Below, piece after piece: positions 63,623 to 64,000 of a stretch of 64,000 bases of DNA (position 1 is the first letter of the stretch; every line of letters begins with the position of its first letter). The position numbers were made by a program, and so were the translations under genes. The stretch covers positions 27,663,596 to 27,727,595 of the forward strand of contig OZ024799.1 in NCBI GenBank assembly GCA_964017045.1. The letters run 5' to 3'. Source of the DNA: Omphiscola glabra. Taxonomy: Eukaryota > Mollusca > Gastropoda > Lymnaeidae. The notes beneath the pieces are model-generated. The model was not told the DNA's origin, searched no databases, and saw only the letters and a program-made list of their open reading frames with translations.

Positions 63623-64000
63623 TCCCATCACATACCATTATATGTTGTTTTTTTAAACTTATTTTACAACGGATTGATTAATCCCGACTCAAGTAATTGG
63701 CGGAACAACGAGGTGGTATTGTGTCAAAAGCAATTTCTCCTTTTCATATAGATTTCACCCCCCTCCCCCCAATAAGCCCCCTAAATCCTAGTTTCGCACC
63801 ACGTCTGAGACACTGAGTTTCTGCATTTTCTGAAATAATTATTTTGAGTGGTTGTTGAGTTCTAAGCACACTAATTTGTGTATGTTTTTTAAAAAACCAA
63901 GACAACAAACATCTTAGCCGAATCCTTAACACAAATGAGGAGTGTCGTGCTTCACCATTTTTGTAGGCAAATTAGCGAATATTTGTTTTTGCTCACAGAT

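Overview
This is eukaryotic nuclear DNA, AT-rich and mostly non-coding. Genes are split by GT-AG introns, TATA-type promoters are visible, and there are non-LTR, Penelope-like and hAT-type transposon remnants and an unusually high density of minisatellites. A metazoan is certain. A mollusc, probably a gastropod, is my best inference from the rolling-stone and DNase I families and the mobile-element mix. Nothing in the window fixes the species.

Region by region. 1-14 kb: no convincing gene; minisatellites (2.5-4.9 kb and 10.1-10.9 kb), a small hAT MITE and G/C homopolymer tracts. 14.1-19.1 kb: a three-exon plus-strand gene for a rolling-stone-like multi-pass membrane protein (385 aa). Its second intron begins with a minisatellite made from the exon's own last bases plus the splice donor, and that array was later split by an RTE-type LINE with a clear target-site duplication. 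19.1-23.2 kb: minisatellites, two MITEs and a LINE 3' remnant on the minus strand. 23.2-36.9 kb: two intact copies and one decayed copy of a tiny secreted cysteine-rich peptide gene that I do not recognise. The intact copies encode 46 aa, with the signal peptide in exon 1 and a C-x3-C-x4-C-x-C peptide in exon 2. Their introns are filled with arrays, including 1.3 kb of ATCT/ATCC repeats and 34 copies of a 43-bp unit nearby. 32 kb: a broken DNase I exon. 39.0-42.7 kb and 53.8-55.2 kb: two intact two-exon secreted DNase I-like genes (278 and 277 aa). Between them lie a 91-bp satellite (about 18 copies), a Penelope-like endonuclease remnant and a GC-rich hairpin. 55.2-64 kb: AT-rich DNA, repeats and transposon ends, no gene seen.

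All intact genes are on the plus strand. The DNases and the peptides are secreted, small and TATA-driven with short 5' leaders, and both families have duplicated and decayed locally. This suggests a fast-evolving cluster of secreted effectors (defence, digestion or gland secretion), but that role is inference. The peptide family is the best candidate for something undescribed.
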